Notes under the pieces: model-generated | The model's input: the letters and a program-made list of their open reading frames with translations, nothing else | Databases searched by the model: none | What the model was told of the DNA's origin: nothing | DNA from: Eleginops maclovinus | Lineage: Eukaryota; Chordata; Actinopteri; Perciformes; Eleginopidae | Assembly: GCF_036324505.1 (NCBI RefSeq) | Contig: NC_086365.1 | Span: forward strand, 9,560,155 to 9,624,154 | Reading direction: 5' to 3' | DNA: 64,000 nucleotides | Shown: piece by piece, positions 1-27,829 of the stretch | Layout of the letters: every line of letters begins with the position of its first letter | Numbering within the stretch: position 1 is the first letter of the stretch | Made by a program: the position numbers and the translations under genes

Positions 1-236
1 ATGTGGTGGATAAAAGCGTATTTAAAAACTAATATGCTCCTCTTTTAAAAAGCGATACCAAATGTTCTTTTTGAGGATGTCATTTGTCTGTCATCGCGGG
101 GAAGCAGCTGCAGGACAAAGAAGGAAGGATTGCAAATCTAAATATTAAACGAGAGCAATGACACATTTTTTAGAAGAGGAGATTTAAAATGAAGAACACA
201 CAGACATTTCATTTACCCTGTTTTGTTGCGTTTCAG

Positions 237-8703
<8,467 letters not shown>

Positions 8704-8830
8704 TGTCAGATGAAGAGGATGTCAAACTTCATGATCCCTTCCCAACGACCTGTCGCATGAGCCCACCTCCCCTCGGGTGACCCCTTCCTACCTGTTACCT
8801 GCACACACACACACACACACACACATGCAC

Positions 8831-8863
<33 letters not shown>

Positions 8864-11800
8864 CACACCCCTCAGAGCGAGTAACTCTGGGCTGTATCTG
8901 TTTGGAGTCTGTGTTTATTTATTAGGGGGGGAGTGCGGTTGAATCGTTTGCTGCTAAACTACTACTGTCTATATTTAACACACCGTGTGTGTGCATGTGT
9001 GTGTGTGTACATGATGTAAACTCGAGACGCCATGCACAGTTGAGCAGTCAGAAAGGTTACTTTTGTTCTCTTCTGACTAATATTCTCCGGCTTCGTTTGA
9101 GTTAAAATCCCACTGATGTTGACGCTGTGATCCAAGTTGTTGTTCCTGTTCAGTCTCTTCAGATATTTTTATTTATAAATATGTATATATATTTGACTTT
9201 TTTTCTTTCTTCGAGCTTCCGTGACTGAAATCTACAACATTTCAAAGTTTTAAAGACTGGGACTTGGTGGGGGAGAAAATGCATCTTCTGGAATCCTTGT
9301 CGTCGTTGCCTCCTAAACATGTCAGTTGACTATTCTTTTAAAGCTCCGCAGCCCCCTGGGGTTCCACTGAGAGTCAAAAAGCAGACTGTGAGCGGATTGC
9401 AGTAACACTTTTAATCTGAGGGTTAAACAAGCACACACACAGACAAACGAAGAACAAGAAACCAACTTTTTTTGACCATTCTGGCTCAGCAACGAAAGCT
9501 AAACTATGGAGTAGAGGTCAGTATCAGGTGGGAAGACAAGCCAAAAGGATGGATGCAAGAGGACGAATACTGGCACTGAAAAGGAAGTCAACTGACGTCC
9601 CACAGAAGAAAAACCCTCACAGAACTGCCAGCTTCAGTGCTTTAAAAAAAATGCCAGCCACACTTTGTCGCTCGGCGTGCATTTGTAGAACTCACTGCAG
9701 TAACTCTTTGTGTTTAACTTGCACTTCAGTGTGTTTTTTTTTTTACCTTAGGGACTTGTGCTTTGACAAGGCCGAGTTTACCCAACAGTATTAAGATGTA
9801 TTTTGTGTGTGTGAACTTTGACCTCTTCTTGTGAAACTACAGAGTCTTTGTGGCATGTTTTTTCGCAGGGGGTTTGGGGTTGGCTCTTCAAAACAAAATG
9901 GTTGTTTTCCACTTGGTGTCAGACCATTGCTCTCCAGCATTTAGTACAAAAGAAAAAACTAAAAGATTTCAAATTGAAATGTTTAGATTGAACTGTTGTT
10001 GAAGCAGGTTCAGACGTCTTTTAATTGCAGGTTGAGAAGTCTTTTAATTGCATGCTTAATGAACTGTCTGTGCTCTGCAGTCCTGGTTTTCATTTCATTA
10101 CAGGGAACATTTGTCTTATTCCTGCAGACTAACGGAGTTCCTGACAACTCTTGTCCCTTTAGTTTTTCAGAGCAATTTGATTGGTGAATGTTTTGACATT
10201 TTGTGGTAATACACTTAACTGCTTTCTTCTAATAATAAGGTCTTAAGATAAATGCCCCCTTGGGTTTGTACAATAAATATAAAGCTAGCAATGTTAGCCT
10301 GTTAGCTTAGCTTAGCACTAAGACTAAAATCAGGGCTAGTCGACAGTTAAGATGTTTTTACACATTAAGAAAAGAATTAAACAAGGTATTAGTTTAAGAG
10401 GTTATGCAGGGCATATTTAGTTAGGTCAAGACAGGTAAGCTCATTCCCCATTTCTAGTTCTTTATGCTAAGCTAACCTAGCCAGATGCTAGCCCCAGCTA
10501 GATATTTATTGTAGCAACAGACATGTGTTTTTTATCTTTTCATCTACTTTTCACTAAGAAAGCAAAATGTATAATTCCTAAAAATGTCAAACTATTCTTC
10601 AAAAGATGTGTGGCCTGCAGTGAATAACATCAGGAATGCATTGAACAACACAGGTTAAACGTGCAACATAAAGGAGATATGAGAGATCTTTGTTACTGTT
10701 ACACTTGGGCTCAATATCAACATGAAAATTATGCATACTGTCGGTTGAGGAGTAAAGGATCTGAGCAACACTACAGTTAGTGATTAGGTAGAACATGCTA
10801 GAAAAGTGCTGGACGTATTAATACAATTTGTTTAACGTTGTTATTAACAGAGCGTTAATGTGATGGACATTATCACAGTTTGCAGCTAATAGTGTAATAA
10901 TCCTGTAAACATGATATTTATTTTCATTTCATGGTGGAAATGATCAGCTAATAATTTGATCAATTAAAACCGAACACAACCTGTCACCAAAGAATTATTG
11001 CAGATGGAAGATACTATTAAAGGTTTGGATAACACATGTAAAAGTCATACATCTATGGTAGACAGACATCCTGTGTTACATTGACCCCCTTTGCCCCATG
11101 AATTGAGAAATGATAGGTCGCTTCATTCTTTCCACGTAAAATGTATGACTTTAATTCTCCACACGACCAGACCTTAAAAAACTTCAGGATAATTTATGGT
11201 TAACTGCAAACTGTGTTTCAAATATCAGATTATACGTGAACAGTGACATGCACGAAAGGAGATTTCTACAATGGGCTAAATATTTATCATTGTAAAACTG
11301 TAAACCTTTTTCAAATGTATGAATGACCTGAATTTATGTGAACCTGTCTGAATGTGCACGTATGTGGGTAATATGTGTGTGTGTGCGTGCGTGCTCGATG
11401 CATGGAATTCGACTTCTGTAACACTGAGCCGCCGTGAACAGTTTGTGTGTGATCCCTTTTTACTGGAACTATTTATTTCTCATAACCATCGAAAGTAAAA
11501 TTAATCTGTTTCATAAACTGTCTGCAGTAGTTGTTCTTTAAGTGGTGGAAGGTAAAGTATTCCCACCTAAACTTATTGTCATCCTTAAAATCCTTATTTT
11601 GAGTTCCTGATTGCTGTTGCCATGGCTTCTTTTTCTCGCCCTGCCAATAGGCTCCACTGAATATTCAACATTTTTTAACCTGTCAGAAAATGAAACCACT
11701 GATGACTGTTCATCATGAGGGAATCGGTGCTCAAGAACGGATGTGAGGAAAACACACAATCAAGAGGTTACAAACACAGTCTCTTTTCATATTTATCTCA

Positions 11801-12571
11801 TCTTAATTCAATACCATCTGGACAAACACAGCAAATCCCAGCAGGAAGTGGTTTCAACAGCTAAACGAAGATAACGAAGAATCTGGCTCTGCAGGCTGCT
11901 GTCTTGGTATGTCTCGCAATGTTCACTGTGAAGCGTAGAGGAGTGTTCTGGTGGAAGTCATGAGCAGGAGGGAACAAGTTGTGGTAATAAAAAAAAGCAA
12001 GTCCAAAAAGCAAGTTGTTCTGTCAGGTCCTGCTGATGTACTTGTTGTCATTAGTGAACCGACTCAATGCCTGGGTTGGGCTTTTAAGATACTGTGTATT
12101 CTGAAACCTGCAGTGTCAGTCAGTCAATAAGGATGTGTTGTTACTGCTTTCTGTCTCTTAATTCAAAATGAAATATGTTTACAGAGAACAAGCAGCACGT
12201 ATGGCACACAGGCAGGTGTCATGTTTTCCATGAGGGTTATTCTCCTCAATCGACGTAATTCAAATCATTCCAATTCCCTAAATCCTTTCACTTCCCCAAT
12301 AATCCTTTCAGACTATTTTGAAGATATTCATCAATTGGCAACAGAGCAGTTGAGGTATGAAATATTGAAAATGTCTACATAAATAAAGGAGATTTAAAGG
12401 CAAAGGCACTTATTGTTTTACCGCAGCATCTTTTAATTTCTAAAGCTACATTTTAGTTTCTTAGAAGAAAAAATAACTTTTAGTTGTTGATTTAAATTCA
12501 TCCTAATATTTCCAAATGAATTATGTGATAGTACCACCAGGTGGCTCTAAAGTCACTCTCATTCATAGTAC
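8704..12571. other. cdk17 3' UTR and intergenic sequence
   Basis: No coding exon is recognised. The first part should be the long cdk17 3' UTR, with a CA-rich stretch at about 8800-8873. An AATAAA at 10272-10277 lies inside a transposon-like element, so the true polyadenylation site is uncertain. The rest is AT-rich with no supported gene. Confidence 0.7.
10266..10520. mobile_element. Non-autonomous element with imperfect inverted ends
   Basis: The left end, around TACAATAAATATAAAGCTAGC, is an imperfect inverted copy of the right end, around GCTAGATATTTATTGTAGC. Inside, TTAGCTTAGCTTAGC on the left mirrors GCTAAGCTAACC on the right. This TAGCTTAGC type of element is scattered through fish genomes. 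No coding capacity is visible. Confidence 0.6.
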
Positions 12572-12577
12572 TTTATT
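12572..12577 (-). terminator. Polyadenylation signal AATAAA for the 12638-13246 exon
   Basis: AATAAA on the minus strand lies about 60 bases after the stop codon of the unidentified exon. This supports that exon being a genuine 3' terminal exon. Confidence 0.55.
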
Positions 12578-12637
12578 TTACTGTGACAGCAGATGCAAGC
12601 TTTGTCTCTAACTACAGTCAACTGCAAAACTGTGATG

Positions 12638-13246
12638 TCACTGGTGCACCAGTTTCCTCCTGCCACTGACCCTTGTCCACAGGCTGCGGGCCGTCTGAGC
12701 GATGGTCCCCCCGCGGGGCAGGCGGAGGCTCCGAAGAGGCTCCCTGATGCACGCCAGCACTCCTGGCTCGGGGGCTTGCCCCAGGTATTCGTGTGAAATG
12801 TAGTTTATCCTCCTAAGCTGTTTGCTGTAGTAGTTCCTCAGGTCACAGAGCTCTTCAGCTGCGGTGTCAGAGATGACGGAGGCATGGGATGGAGAGCCCG
12901 GGACAGTTTTGGTGGCTGTGTCATCGGCTAGGGATGGTGAAGTAAAATCTTCAGCTGCTGTGTTTGGGCGGGGTTTCCTCCTCGCTCTCTGAGGGGTGGT
13001 GGATTTGCGTTTGGAGGGTTTAACTGGAGTTTTCTGACCGTCACTGTTAACGACAATGTTTATTTCAACTTCAATTTCCTGTTGAGGCATGATGGACATG
13101 TCCTTCTCTTCCTCTCGCAGGTCTTGTTTCCTGGAAAGGTTGATCTGTGGTTTAAAAAGTTTCTGTTTGGGTTGTTTGGGACAGCTACGATCCACAACAA
13201 TGGGGTCAAAGATCACATCCATCTCGTCCTCGTTGCCTGATACGTC
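12638..13246 (-). CDS. Unidentified terminal coding exon, alternative recql end or separate gene
   Basis: A 203-codon reading frame (202 residues plus stop) opens directly at an acceptor, GGTTTACAG, and is followed by AATAAA. It is GC-richer than its surroundings. The protein has an acidic start (SGNEDEMDVIFDP), a basic stretch (PSKRKSTTPQRARRKPRP) that looks like a nuclear signal, and a C-terminal part reading LRNYYSKQLRRINYISHEYL. I do not recognise the family. The exon is in phase 0. A donor inside the last recql exon (CAG|GTAAAA, after 13950) is also phase 0, so a recql isoform of about 820 residues is possible. The alternative is the last exon of another gene whose upstream exons I cannot see. 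No upstream start exon was found in 13247-13844. Confidence 0.6.
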   Translation of the reverse strand, partial: DVSGNEDEMDVIFDPIVVDRSCPKQPKQKLFKPQINLSRKQDLREEEKDMSIMPQQEIEVEINIVVNSDGQKTPVKPSKRKSTTPQRARRKPRPNTAAEDFTSPSLADDTATKTVPGSPSHASVISDTAAEELCDLRNYYSKQLRRINYISHEYLGQAPEPGVLACIREPLRSLRLPRGGTIAQTARSLWTRVSGRRKLVHQ

Positions 13247-13844
13247 CTGTAAACCATATGAAACCCTAATGTCAGCGAACAGCAGTAGAAAAGTGATGCC
13301 AGTGCAGTCACCATAACATTATCATTACTTATTGTCCTTTTAGACTAAGATGCAATTAATACAAGTATCTTAACATACATGTTGTAGTTTAGCCCACCTC
13401 TCCATGTAGTGAGTGAAAATAACATATGTTAGTAGAGCCCATGCGATGAAATGTTAGACAGGTAGTGGAAGCATGCTACATTCTGAGTGAGGACATTAAC
13501 ACCGGAGATTATGGGTAATAGGCTTGGGCGACGTATAAATTCTACAACTGTAAGAGAAAGACGGGATCAATTATGCCCCAAGATGTCAGCAAATAGGGTT
13601 ATAGGGCTGTCACAACATTTGAAATTCAATTTGCAAATCGAAATACGATAGTATAAAATATATAAATCATATTTTTGGGGTTGAGGTCCAAATAACGTCC
13701 TTTTATCGCCCAAGCCTGCTGGTTAGTAACAGTGACATGATACCAGTGCCATGCCAACAGAAGCAGTTGTTAACAGAGTGAAGAATGATGCACTGTACTT
13801 TGTCAGCTTGTCTTCTGGACAGGGTACGGGGGGTGGGGGGGGTG

Positions 13845-20298
<6,454 letters not shown>

Positions 20299-20363
20299 AT
20301 TTCCCAGACTGATATGGCTCAGAAAGGAGCCTACAAGACTGTCAGAGATGTTGAACAGATTCC

Positions 20364-21885
20364 CTGTAAGACATAGACCAAAAAAAAAAACAGTTTTAGA
20401 ATACTATCGTTGTAACATTAAGTTAACTTTTCAAAAACAATTCATCTTCCTGGTTGAGCCATACTGTGGGTACTTTGGGCCTTACTACAGTTAACTCTAT
20501 CCTTTGCATTTTTGGTGACCCTACATCTATTGATGGATGATGCGAGTAAATATCCCACTGTTGCATTTCTGGTGAACATTTCATTTTGTTAGATATACCT
20601 TTTTTCAATGTGTATAGATTTTAAAAGCTCAAATGGTCGTTAAGAGAAACATTGACATTCTGTTTGTGTACCACAGCCAGGCTCATGTATAAAAGACAGT
20701 TTAACCAGAACAGTTACTCAAATCCAAGAGTTACATCTACTTACTCAATAGTTACGTTAGCTGGTTAGCTCAAATGCACCTGTCTCATCCATCTCAGCTG
20801 TTTAAAGGTTATTTTAACCTTACAGCGACATTACAGAATCCTGTTTAACCCACCTCTCATCTCTCCTGCACCTGCCAGCTTCTCCAGATAACTAAATAAA
20901 GCTTTGCCACTCTAAACGTTTTCCCCCCTGTTATGTAGGCAGAAGTAGCTCATATTATTCGTCTGGGAAAAGCAATTAAGTATGACTACTAACCATTCAG
21001 CAACTTTCCTCCATGGATGAATAAAGAGCCTTTCTTGTTGGTGAATCCACTTCACGGTTGCTATAGCAGACCGCCTTTGAAAAGTCCTCTTCTTCTCTCG
21101 ATTTATTGGCGGATCGCAAACATCTTGAAGTGCATACTGCCCCCTGCTGTACATGAGTGTGCACCATCATGTCTTTTTTATTATTTTCCTTCATCACGAA
21201 TCAGAATCAGAAACAGGTTTGTTGCCAAGTAGGTTTACCCATACTATGTGCCTTGGTGTACATGGTGCATACATAAACACAGTTAAATAAGATAGGCTGT
21301 CAGGAGTCTGAACTTTCTTTACTGACTACTGTAAAAGAGAGGAATAACACCACCGTGGACAGTTTAAACTGAGTTCTCTTTATAAACCCAAGGCATACGC
21401 ATATGTATTGAGAGAAGCAGATCCATGCCAACCTTTTTTTTGTTGTTGCTCCCATTCATTTCTATCAACCAGCATTTACCATCCAGCTCAAACCCAAACC
21501 CCACGCATGAGTGTGCTGCATTCAAGACATACGTTCAGTGAAAAATGACATAATCTATTGAAAGTTTAAATGTTTCAAATGTATAGTTAGTATGTATTAT
21601 AAGCAACCCAATATGTGTGTTGTACTAGCAGAGTAGATGTATCATATATGCACACACTATTGCAAATTATTAGATATAGATCTTCAAAGTGGAGTGTTTT
21701 TCATATTTCTTTAAGCGATATAATCATTTTCCATGAGTGTTGCATGCAGAAGGCAGTCATGTCCATAAACTTTATACAATACTGCAAACACACTGTAGCA
21801 AAAACTACTTGTACTTTTACTTTCAGAGCTTATCACACTTTGCAACAATATGAACAGCGAGAGTGTCATTGAATGCGACACGCCG
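20364..21885. other. recql-golt1b intergenic region
   Basis: The two genes are head to head. The recql non-coding first exon or exons must lie here, but I cannot place them. At about 21196-21290 there is a dispersed repeat of a kind common in fish (AATCAGAATCAGAAACAGG onward). Nothing else is supported. Confidence 0.6.
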
Positions 21886-21887
21886 CT

Positions 21888-21928
21888 CTTCCGGAAAATG
21901 ACATCGCGAGAGGGTGTGTTTCCGGAAG
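21888..21928 (+). promoter_or_regulatory. golt1b promoter with paired ETS-type sites
   Basis: CTTCCGGAA at 21888-21896 and TTCCGGAAG at 21920-21928 are two ETS/GABP-type sites about 120-160 bases upstream of the golt1b start codon. There is no TATA box, which fits a housekeeping promoter. Confidence 0.5.
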
Positions 21929-22045
21929 ACGTGGCTGTTGCTGCAGTGGCAGCTGTCATCTAAATTGTTCTGAGAAGAGTACTTGAATGTTACTTTAAAT
22001 ATTATCTAGTTATAGTCTATATTCACCTGTATATTCACCGTCAAG

Positions 22046-24915
22046 ATGATTTCGCTAACGGACTCCCAGAGTAAGACTTTTTGATATTTGAGCCTCTATG
22101 AATTTAATCTGCAGCTGTGAGTTAACTAGCAATTAGCCTCCAGTGCAAGGAAAGTAAGCTTACATTTTCCCCATGGCATACCATAACCCATGGCCCACAA
22201 AGCTAAAAGCTAGCCTACAAGCTCTTAAATTAAAAGTAACAAACGTCCATGTTGTATTTCCCTATCTCTAAGCTTTGACTAGCTTGAAAAGGAAAGTGAA
22301 CAATGGAGGTGCAGCTCCAGTGAAATGACCACAGGTAGAGGAAGTAGTCAGATCTTGCGCTTGAGTAAAAGTAGAAGTACCAGAGTGTGGGAATACTCGG
22401 ATACAAGTTAAAGTCCTGCAATCAAAATGTTACTCAAGTCACAGTACCCAAGTATTTGCCTCAAACCATACCTAAATAACCAAAAGCAAAAGTACTCACT
22501 ATGCAGATATTTTAGAATAATATATAATATATGTTTGTGATTATAATAATGCATTAAAGTGTTAGCTAAGCTGGTAAACGTGCAGCTAGTTTTAATCACC
22601 TTGGATACTGCAGGGTGGCTTTGAGTTTTACCCCACACTATTTAAGTATTGAATATAAGTCAAAATCTGCAAAGTAACTAAAGGTAAACCGTCAAACATG
22701 CCAAGAAAATGGCCATGGCGTCAAAATTGGCCAATCATATTTTGGCTAAAGGAGTCCAACTCTATGCTTAAGTGACAATATCTGACAGAAGTATGTAATC
22801 TTCCTGCCGTGTGTATTTGTCTTGCAGAGATTGGAATGGGATTAACAGGCTTCGGGGTTTTTTTCCTCTTCTTCGGGATGATCCTGTTTTTTGACAAAGC
22901 CCTCCTGGCTATTGGAAATGTGAGTGTTTTTGCCTCATTGAACTGATGTTATATGTTGTAGAAACAGTGCATTAAATCCACAGATTGAACCCTTAGTACA
23001 ACCAAAACTGACATATCCTTATTCTAAGCTCCAAAATCCCTGAATCCTACATCCCTATAATGTGATCCCTTAGCATATCTTTCTTAGATCCTCAATTCCA
23101 TCCTAAACTAATCTGTCCTCCACTCCACACACTCACTTTGTAAAGTTGACTCTCTGTTTAAATCAAAGTCTCCAAGGCTGGAAGGACCAATATGCCACCA
23201 CTCTCTTCGCCCCTTTTCTCCGTAGATCCTGTTTGTTGCTGGACTTTCCTTTGTCATCGGGCTGGAGAGGACCTTCCGTTTCTTCTTCCAGAAGCATAAA
23301 ATGAAAGCCACCAGCTTCTTCCTGGGTGGTGTGCTTGTGGTGCTGATCGGCTGGCCCATCATCGGGGTGGTGCTGGAGATCTACGGCTTTTTCCTCTTGT
23401 TTAGGTAAGAGGGAATAAGCTGAGAAATGGGCACGGCATTCTGACATACAGTTTAACATGAACCTCATTTCATTAAGTATCAATACTGTAAACGAACACA
23501 TAATACACAGGCATTTTAATGTTAAAAGTAAATAATTATTTGGACAGGTGTAGATGTTATGAGTTAATTTAATTGTATTGCATTTCTCTGTTTCATGCAG
23601 TTATCTTTATTAGCACTTACTCACTTCTATTTCTTTGCTTTGATCTCTTCCCCTCATTCTTTTGCTCTCCTCACATCCAGGGGTTTCTTCCCAGTTGTAG
23701 TGGGCTTCATCAGAAGAATACCAGTCCTCGGATCCATCCTCAACCTTCCCTTCATCAGTTCAGTACGTATTACCCGGCACTGCTGCCACCCTGCAGCTCT
23801 GCTCACATGCAGCATGGCTTTTACTGTTTATTATTTAGCCTGTTCAAACAATGCATCGACTAAAGAATAACCAAATTGCCCTGTTAGCTAGATAGTTAAA
23901 TTAAAAAATGCTGGGAGTTGGTTTGGATTGGTAATCCACTTGAAGGAGGCCTCAAAATCGAGTAAACAAGGCCAGAATGTTGAATTCTGAATTCCCATTT
24001 CAGAATTTCAACAACCAAAGGGGAGCTTTGTAAATGACATAACCTCAGGGTTGTCTGGGCATTAACTCTAGGCGTTAAAATGCAGGAGGTCCGCAAAGAG
24101 GACTGTTAAACGTACAAACTCCAAGGCCTGTTTGTGGCTGATGCTCCGACTGTGCTACTGTGTGGGAATATTCGTTTTGAGGTGAATGTCTCTCTGTCTG
24201 TGTTTTTTATTAAAGCCTTCGTAAGGCTCTGAGGACAATCAGCAGTTGTGGTCAGTCACTGCCGATTTTCCCTTGCATGCTAACAGTTTATTACAATTGT
24301 ATAATATTCATCAACAAAGTGATAGAAGGGAGAGCTTCTGCTTCTGCTTAGGGAGCTGATAATCCTTGTTTTAACAATATTTGATCTTAATTTAGCTCTA
24401 AAGGCACACACGATAGGTAAAACAAGTTTGGCTGAAGTCCAAGTTGTCCTTTTAATGATACATTGAACATAGCACATCAGCAAAGTAGGTGTTGGAAGGT
24501 TGATTGCATAGTGACTGTTAACAGGTCCCGTTGTTGCTGGCAAAAGGGATGCAATGATTCACCGCTATCATGGTTCACCCTGATATCAAGGATGACATAC
24601 CGGGTCAATTTGTGTGAATCATTTCCCATTGGTAATTACGATTGAACCAACAATGGCAGGGGTTTATTCTGTTTGTCCTGTTGACCTGTTGTGTGTCCCT
24701 TTAGTCCTGCATGCTTTCCATTATGAAATGATAAGGATAGTGTTGGTGTCACACTAACATTTTCCATTCCTTTGAGCGCTCACAGGTCTGTGTGTCGAAT
24801 CATGTTTGTTTTTTACACGGGAGAAGCTGAAAAGCAACAAGGTGACACTTAAAACTGTTTCTTTCTTTCCTTTCAGTATGTGGACAAAGTGGGAGAAAGC
24901 AACACCATGGTATAA
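22046..24915 (+). CDS. golt1b: Vesicle transport protein GOT1B
   Basis: Small tetraspanning membrane protein of the early Golgi/ER-exit pathway, homologous to yeast Got1. Five exons, 22046-22070, 22828-22919, 23226-23404, 23681-23762 and 24877-24915, give 138 residues, the normal family length. The protein begins MISLTDSQKIG and ends KVGESNTMV. Four hydrophobic segments lie at roughly residues 10-30, 33-53, 66-86 and 88-108, with the conserved basic patch ERTFRFFFQKHK between the second and third. All junctions are GT/AG and in phase. Intron 1 carries a large dispersed repeat at about 22330-22670. Confidence 0.97.
22330..22675. mobile_element. Dispersed non-autonomous repeat in golt1b intron 1
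   Basis: The run of GAGTAAAAGTAGAAGTACC, AAAGTCCTGCAATCAAAATG, TACTCAAGT and AAAAGTACTC motifs, ending in a TTAAAGTG / GCAGCTAGTTTTAA section, matches a high-copy repeat I know from percomorph fish. No ORF is present. A small related piece seems to lie at 54740-54800. Confidence 0.6.
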
Positions 24916-27730
24916 CAGAGACTCTTTGTACCCAGAGGAGGCTATTTGAGAACAATAGGTTTTATAAAGCAACACAATATCATCAAATCCCCCCCCCCCA
25001 CCCCCCCCCCCCTCCTTGAAGCAGGCAAAGACTTTCTGTCTGCAATTTCCTTTGTCAGTGCCACCAATCAAAGGTTCATCAGAGCGTCGTACCACCAGTC
25101 TGTTACTAAAAGGTGGAGTTACTAAGGTCACTACAATAAATATTCCAAAAGCCATTGATCCTTTCACTGTTCTGTACATCTGGCACGAAAATGGAAGATG
25201 GAAGACTCCCTCAAGGCACCATCGACTCTGTCTACATGACTCTCTTACACTGTGGAAAAAAAACTGTCAAACATGCTGAGATTCCACCAGGATGAGAATT
25301 GGACAAACAGCTTGCCATGTTGCAACACTTCTGTTCCTGTGCTTTGACTTTATTTGGACAAAAGTCCTTCTTTTGCAGATTTTCTGTGACATTTTGTCTC
25401 TTTTTGTCCCGCAGTTATTTAAATACTAAGTGTGGCCATTGTTATATTTCCGTTTGTTACATGTCATTTCTGATTACGGTTGGCTAATGAGTACTTCAGC
25501 TTCAATGATTTTTATTTTAATGATCAGTGCTTTACTTCATCTCTAGTGAGGTGCTATGGCATCATACTAGGATATTTTAGAATTGCTTTGTTACAACTAT
25601 TAAAGTCTGGACACAACCGAAAGAGGCAACACCCAATTTAAGATGACACGGGGGGGTGAATTTCAACCGGGTGGAGCTAGAGGCTTTGTGATGTAGTGGC
25701 TACTCATGAGGCTAGCTAGCAAACTGCTGTAGCTGGTTAGCTAAGGGCTAACATAATAGCTAGCTAGGAACATGCGGTCACAATTGCTAATCTAAGCTAG
25801 CCGCTAACTAAGACAAGGTAGCTCCGTTATTAACAGGATAATACTCAGAGTTCAGTTTATTTAAGAAACATATTCCTACCAACCTCTCCTGTCACATAAC
25901 TGTCTACACACCACTGCTATTAGAGCAGTTTACCCCCCAGTAGCGCAGGGTTGTATGAAAGTGAATCTTTTTTGAATGTTTGCAGACTAAATGCTTCAGG
26001 TCAATTTCAACTTAGGTCTTGGTTAAACCAAAACCAAATTTGAATCCCATAATGGATCAAAACATGTAAAAAACTTGTAGATTTCTTTAAGAATTCAGAT
26101 ACGTTATTCCAGTTGTTTAAATCAGTGAATGTTAACAAACAGACTCTTTTAAAACCTGGGAACTTCCACTCTGAAGCACCTTTACGTGCTTATGACCCTA
26201 CAGACCTTTTATATCTAAATGTTATCAGATCCTAGAGAATCCCTTTTGGGAGTCCTAGCCACATTAATTTGCATCTTCTGTTTTAAAAAAAGGAATTATT
26301 CAGCATTGCAGGCATCAGCCACCACAACCCAGGAGCTGAATACATGGACTATTTACCTGTGGGGTTTTTGTGTTCGGAGCATCCAAATTGAAGTTACATG
26401 TGAAATGACAATGTATGTATGGCACTTTTGTAAATATACTATGGAAATAAGCTTTCTATCTGCCATCAATCTTGTTTCTGGTTGTTTATTCCTGTTTTGT
26501 TGGCGACTACACACACTATACACACACTATGAATCCGATTTTTCAACATTCACATACCCAAAGGTATTTTTGCATATTTCAAACAACACAATTCTCCCCT
26601 GTGAGCTTCTTTCTCCTCAACTAAAAAAGCTCTCAATAGTCAGACATAATCTTATTTAAAAAGAGCTCATAGTACCAAATCCCCCGACCACAACGACATT
26701 CTTCCAGAAAAAATCCAAAGAAGTTTATAATTGAGGCTGGCTCAGGCCTCCCTCTCTATCTGCATCCATTCCTCTCCTTCATCTGCATGCAAACACGTCC
26801 CATAAATGCAGGTTACTATCTCAGCAATCGGGTCATCGTCCCTGGAGTTTTTCCGTCTCTCTTCCTGCAGGTTGCCATGTTTAATGGTTGCACCTGGATC
26901 ATAAAATGGCTGTTGCCGCGGTCGTGGTTGACGCTTAGGTTATTATTTGTGACACCTGAAAGATGTTTGACATCGTGTTAGATCGATCTTTTTCATGATC
27001 AAACAAATACATCTACAGCTATTTAAAGGTATTATAAACTATATTTTGGTAGTTGTCTTTAACACCCATTGTAAAGCATACATAATCTGGATTATGTAGC
27101 CTGCATAATCTCCAAGTATTTTACAACAATTCAACAACAATAATCCAATAATACTTTCAAATACGGCGAAAAGGAAACCTAGTTATCCGTCCACCTCTAT
27201 TTAAATATCTTCAAAGAAATCTAATCAACAATAAAGCTTTAAGTGCATTCTTCAATCGGATATTGTTGACTGTTTGACATCATTGACAGGAAAATGTATT
27301 CCCCTGTCTCTCTCGCAATTTCAGATAATTGCATCGGTAATGGAAAGTGTGGCCTTTTGATTCATAAATCCCACACTCTCTCCTTCCTGCTCCAGTGAGC
27401 AAGGTGCAAACATATCAATACAAACACAGAGGGGGGACATATTAGTGATTACTCATTCTCATTTTGACTGGGACTTCATCACCCAGGACTAATTCACATT
27501 TGTCAATAACAGCATGCAGCTCCAACGTGTGTAATTTTGACATAGAGGAACTGACGTGAGTATGGCAGCTGTTTTAATGCATAAGTATTAACAAGGCTCT
27601 CTAGTTCTCAATGAAAGGAGATGAATCGATGGATGGCTGCATTCATTCACTCTCTTCACCGCCCCCGTTACAACAAATTGGCGTGACCTATGGCTGCGGG
27701 CATCGTGAAGGAGCGTGGTGAAGGGGGGGA
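24916..27730. other. golt1b 3' UTR and spx upstream region
   Basis: Early in the golt1b 3' UTR is a C-rich run (24990-25014). TAGCTAGC-rich sequence lies at 25690-25800. The open frame at 26219-26659 has no recognisable domain or splice context and I do not treat it as a gene. The rest upstream of spx shows no clear feature. Confidence 0.6.
25600..25605 (+). terminator. Candidate golt1b polyadenylation signal ATTAAA
   Basis: ATTAAA about 690 bases after the golt1b stop codon, in the right orientation. Other signals further down cannot be excluded. Confidence 0.4.
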
Positions 27731-27738
27731 TATAAATA
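27731..27738 (+). promoter_or_regulatory. spx TATA box
   Basis: TATAAATA about 100 bases upstream of the spx start codon, directly after a G-rich run. The spacing fits a short 5' UTR transcript from a TATA promoter, typical of neuropeptide genes. Confidence 0.75.
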
Positions 27739-27829
27739 CAGGGAGAGGGGTACCAGCCTGCATGTATCCTGAACCTTTGACTGCCTCATCCTCTCTGCTG
27801 GACACAAGGCTGCAAACACCTCTGACACC

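Noticed and set aside
13600..13705. GGGCTGTCACAA-type sequence near the orphan exon
   Set aside because: Looks like a small transposon fragment, but I could not find both ends.
26219..26659. 146-codon open frame downstream of golt1b
   Set aside because: AT-rich, no recognisable domain, no splice or promoter context; length is within chance for this region.
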